This document shows, in pieces, positions 61,205 to 64,000 of a DNA stretch of 64,000 nt. The notes beneath the pieces are model-generated. The model saw only the letters and a list, made by a program, of their open reading frames with translations, made no database searches and was not told the DNA's origin. The translations under genes were made by a program, and so were the position numbers. How positions within the stretch are numbered: position 1 is the stretch's first letter; each line of letters begins with the position of its first letter. The stretch comes from an uncultured Bacteroidales bacterium (GTDB lineage: Bacteria > Bacteroidota > Bacteroidia > Bacteroidales > UBA932): the NCBI GenBank assembly GCA_900318445.1, contig ONKO01000008.1:24732-88731 (forward strand). Direction: 5' to 3'.

Positions 61205-61241
61205 AAAAAAGAGACGGGCTCCTTCACAGGGCCCGTCTCTT
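61205..61241 (-). terminator. groESL terminator
   Basis: AGAGACGGGC (61210-61219) pairs with GCCCGTCTCT (61231-61240). The A-run at 61205-61210 is a U-run on the minus strand. It lies 22 nt after the groEL stop. Confidence 0.9.
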
Positions 61242-61262
61242 GTGTTTATGCTTTGTGTGGAA

Positions 61263-63154
<1,892 letters not shown>

Positions 63155-63180
63155 AATATTGTGTTTTTATAAGTTTACAA

Positions 63181-63210
63181 AAAGCCGCCTCCAATTGCGG
63201 AAGCGGCTTT
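63181..63210 (-). other. Terminator-like hairpin in the groES upstream region
   Basis: On the minus strand AAAGCCGC-T-TCC and GGA-G-GCGGCTTT pair around a 6-nt loop and are followed by TTTTTGT, 27 nt before the groES ATG. It looks like an intrinsic terminator, yet no gene reads into it from that side. It could be an attenuator if the promoter lies further upstream; I see no TAnnTTTG box on this strand between 63154 and 63286. Confidence 0.5.
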
Positions 63211-63274
63211 GGGAAATCAATTGGTGTGCCAATTCCTCGCCGACTGACAATTTGGCAGAGACGGAAAAATGCGT

Positions 63275-63282
63275 TATCTTTG
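63275..63282 (+). promoter_or_regulatory. -7 box of the small secreted protein gene
   Basis: TATCTTTG, 4 nt before the ATG at 63287; almost leaderless. Confidence 0.65.
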
Positions 63283-63286
63283 CCTT

Positions 63287-63685
63287 ATGAAAAGATCCTT
63301 TATATTAATGGTGTGTCTGCTTGCGGCCACACTGGGCTTGCAGGCGCAGTCCTACAAGCTGGTCCTTCCCGAGGGTATTCCGGCCGATGCCGCCAAGGTG
63401 CTGGAGCAACGTTTTACCCAGATGCTGCAGGGGAGCGGAATAACGCTTGCCGATGACGGCGCGCCGCTTACGGTCACGGCCCAGGTGGTGAGCCGGGTGG
63501 AGACCCCCGGTTCCATGAGCCAGACGGCTCTTACCATCGACCTTGTTGCGAAGGCCGGAGATGTCGTTGCCACCTTCCCCGTCAAAGGGGTGGGAGAGGG
63601 CGATGCCGATGCCTGGCTGAGGGCTGTCAAGCAGCTTCTCCCGCGGTCCAAAACGGCCCTCGAATTTGTTGAAAAGCTGAAATAG
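63287..63685 (+). CDS. Small exported protein of unknown function
   Basis: A 132-aa protein. A clear signal peptide (MKRSFILMVCLLAATLGLQAQ) is followed by a mature alpha/beta domain of about 110 residues (YKLVLPEGIPADAAKVLEQRF, LTVTAQVVSRVETPG, ALTIDLVAKAGDVVATFPVKG). I recognise no family. It is monocistronic between groES (divergent) and the rRNA operon. Confidence 0.75.
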   Translation: MKRSFILMVCLLAATLGLQAQSYKLVLPEGIPADAAKVLEQRFTQMLQGSGITLADDGAPLTVTAQVVSRVETPGSMSQTALTIDLVAKAGDVVATFPVKGVGEGDADAWLRAVKQLLPRSKTALEFVEKLK

Positions 63686-63745
63686 CTGTCATTCAACAGT
63701 TTATAAAAAATCTTAAAAATTTCTTCAAAAATTTCTTCGGAAAAG

Positions 63746-63776
63746 TTTGCAGATTCAAAAAAAGGTAGTACCTTTG
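63746..63776 (+). promoter_or_regulatory. rRNA operon promoter
   Basis: TTTG at 63746-63749 and TACCTTTG at 63769-63776 with a 19-nt spacer, preceded by an A/T-rich upstream region (63700-63760) as in strong rRNA promoters. The leader of about 165 nt to the 16S start is consistent with rrn processing leaders (GATCTTTGAAAAGAC-type sequence at 63818). Confidence 0.85.
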
Positions 63777-63944
63777 CAATCCCGTTCGGAACACGAGCGG
63801 GTTTTTAATCGAAAAGATCTTTGAAAAGACTGAAAGGAAAGTACAAGCAAGTACCGGAAATTTGTAACAAATTTCAAGTAAACGAGCGTCAGTTTCTTTA
63901 GGAAACTAGAAGCGTCAGGAACAAGCTAAGCATTATAAAAATAT

Positions 63945-64000
63945 ACAATGAAGAGTTTGATCCTGGCTCAGGATGAACGCTAGCGGCAGGCTTAACACAT
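63945..64000 (+). rRNA. rrs: 16S ribosomal RNA, 5' end only
   Basis: Begins near ACAATGAAGAGTTTGATCC, the universal 16S 5' end. GATGAACGCTAGCGGCAGGC and TTAACACAT are the Bacteroidales pattern. Cut by the window edge. The exact 5' base is uncertain by 1-3 nt. Confidence 0.95.

Noticed and set aside
63155-63286. CIRCE operator or heat-shock box for groESL
   Set aside because: No TTAGCACTC/GAGTGCTAA-type inverted repeat is present.

Overview
The window comes from a fairly GC-rich member of the Bacteroidales (Bacteroidota). The evidence is SusC/SusD-type glycan uptake genes, Mfa/Fim-type fimbrial lipoproteins, recurrent promoters with the Bacteroidota -7 box TAnnTTTG (usually TACCTTTG), almost no Shine-Dalgarno sequences, and a 16S rRNA 5' end of Bacteroidales type. 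I do not name a genus.

Layout. (1) 1-1450: 3' end of lepA, then menA enclosed by a ~145 bp inverted repeat. (2) 1458-16429: a starch-type utilization locus. A LytS/LytR-like two-component pair is divergent from an MFS sugar transporter, a SusC receptor (with a frameshift), SusD, a SusE/F-like lipoprotein with seven tandem starch-binding-like domains, a SusG-like GH13 amylase, a GH53 galactanase and a membrane-anchored LytTR regulator. (3) 16430-28698: a candidate small RNA, ppdK, phoH with an AIR-synthase-like gene, folC, a large alpha-2-macroglobulin-like protein and tRNA-Val. (4) 28699-47222: a membrane AraC-type regulator divergent from a nine-gene fimbrial operon made of a DUF3575/OmpA-like protein, an Mfa2-like anchor, two Mfa1-like fimbrillins, and accessory or tip lipoproteins, some ending in BspA-like repeats. 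(5) 47223-51566: a rearranged toxin-antitoxin island with two paralogous antitoxin/PIN modules, HigBA, a chimeric YoeB-PIN ORF, a broken adhesin fragment and a 457 bp direct repeat. (6) 51563-64000: pbpC and a second alpha-2-macroglobulin, DUF3737-malY, groES-groEL, a small secreted protein and the start of an rRNA operon.

How the genes fit together. In the sus-like locus SusC/D import glucans captured and trimmed by SusE/F and SusG, the MFS protein takes the oligosaccharides into the cytoplasm, and two LytTR-type regulators bracket the cluster. In the fimbrial locus, lipoproteins would polymerize on the outer surface with the Mfa2 homologue as anchor. pbpC with a thioester-bearing alpha-2-macroglobulin is the classic periplasmic defence/repair pair.

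The most unusual signal is a family of long palindromic inserts lying in frame inside coding genes, two in folC and one in pbpC. They share a conserved 15-16 nt loop (ATCGGCC followed by a T-rich run). Their arms differ between copies yet stay complementary, and the loop keeps the same reading frame in two of the three. The octamer GGCCGATG/CATCGGCC is also greatly over-represented across the window except in the fimbrial/TA region, and many genes have a -7 box only 4-7 nt before the start codon, which suggests leaderless mRNAs.
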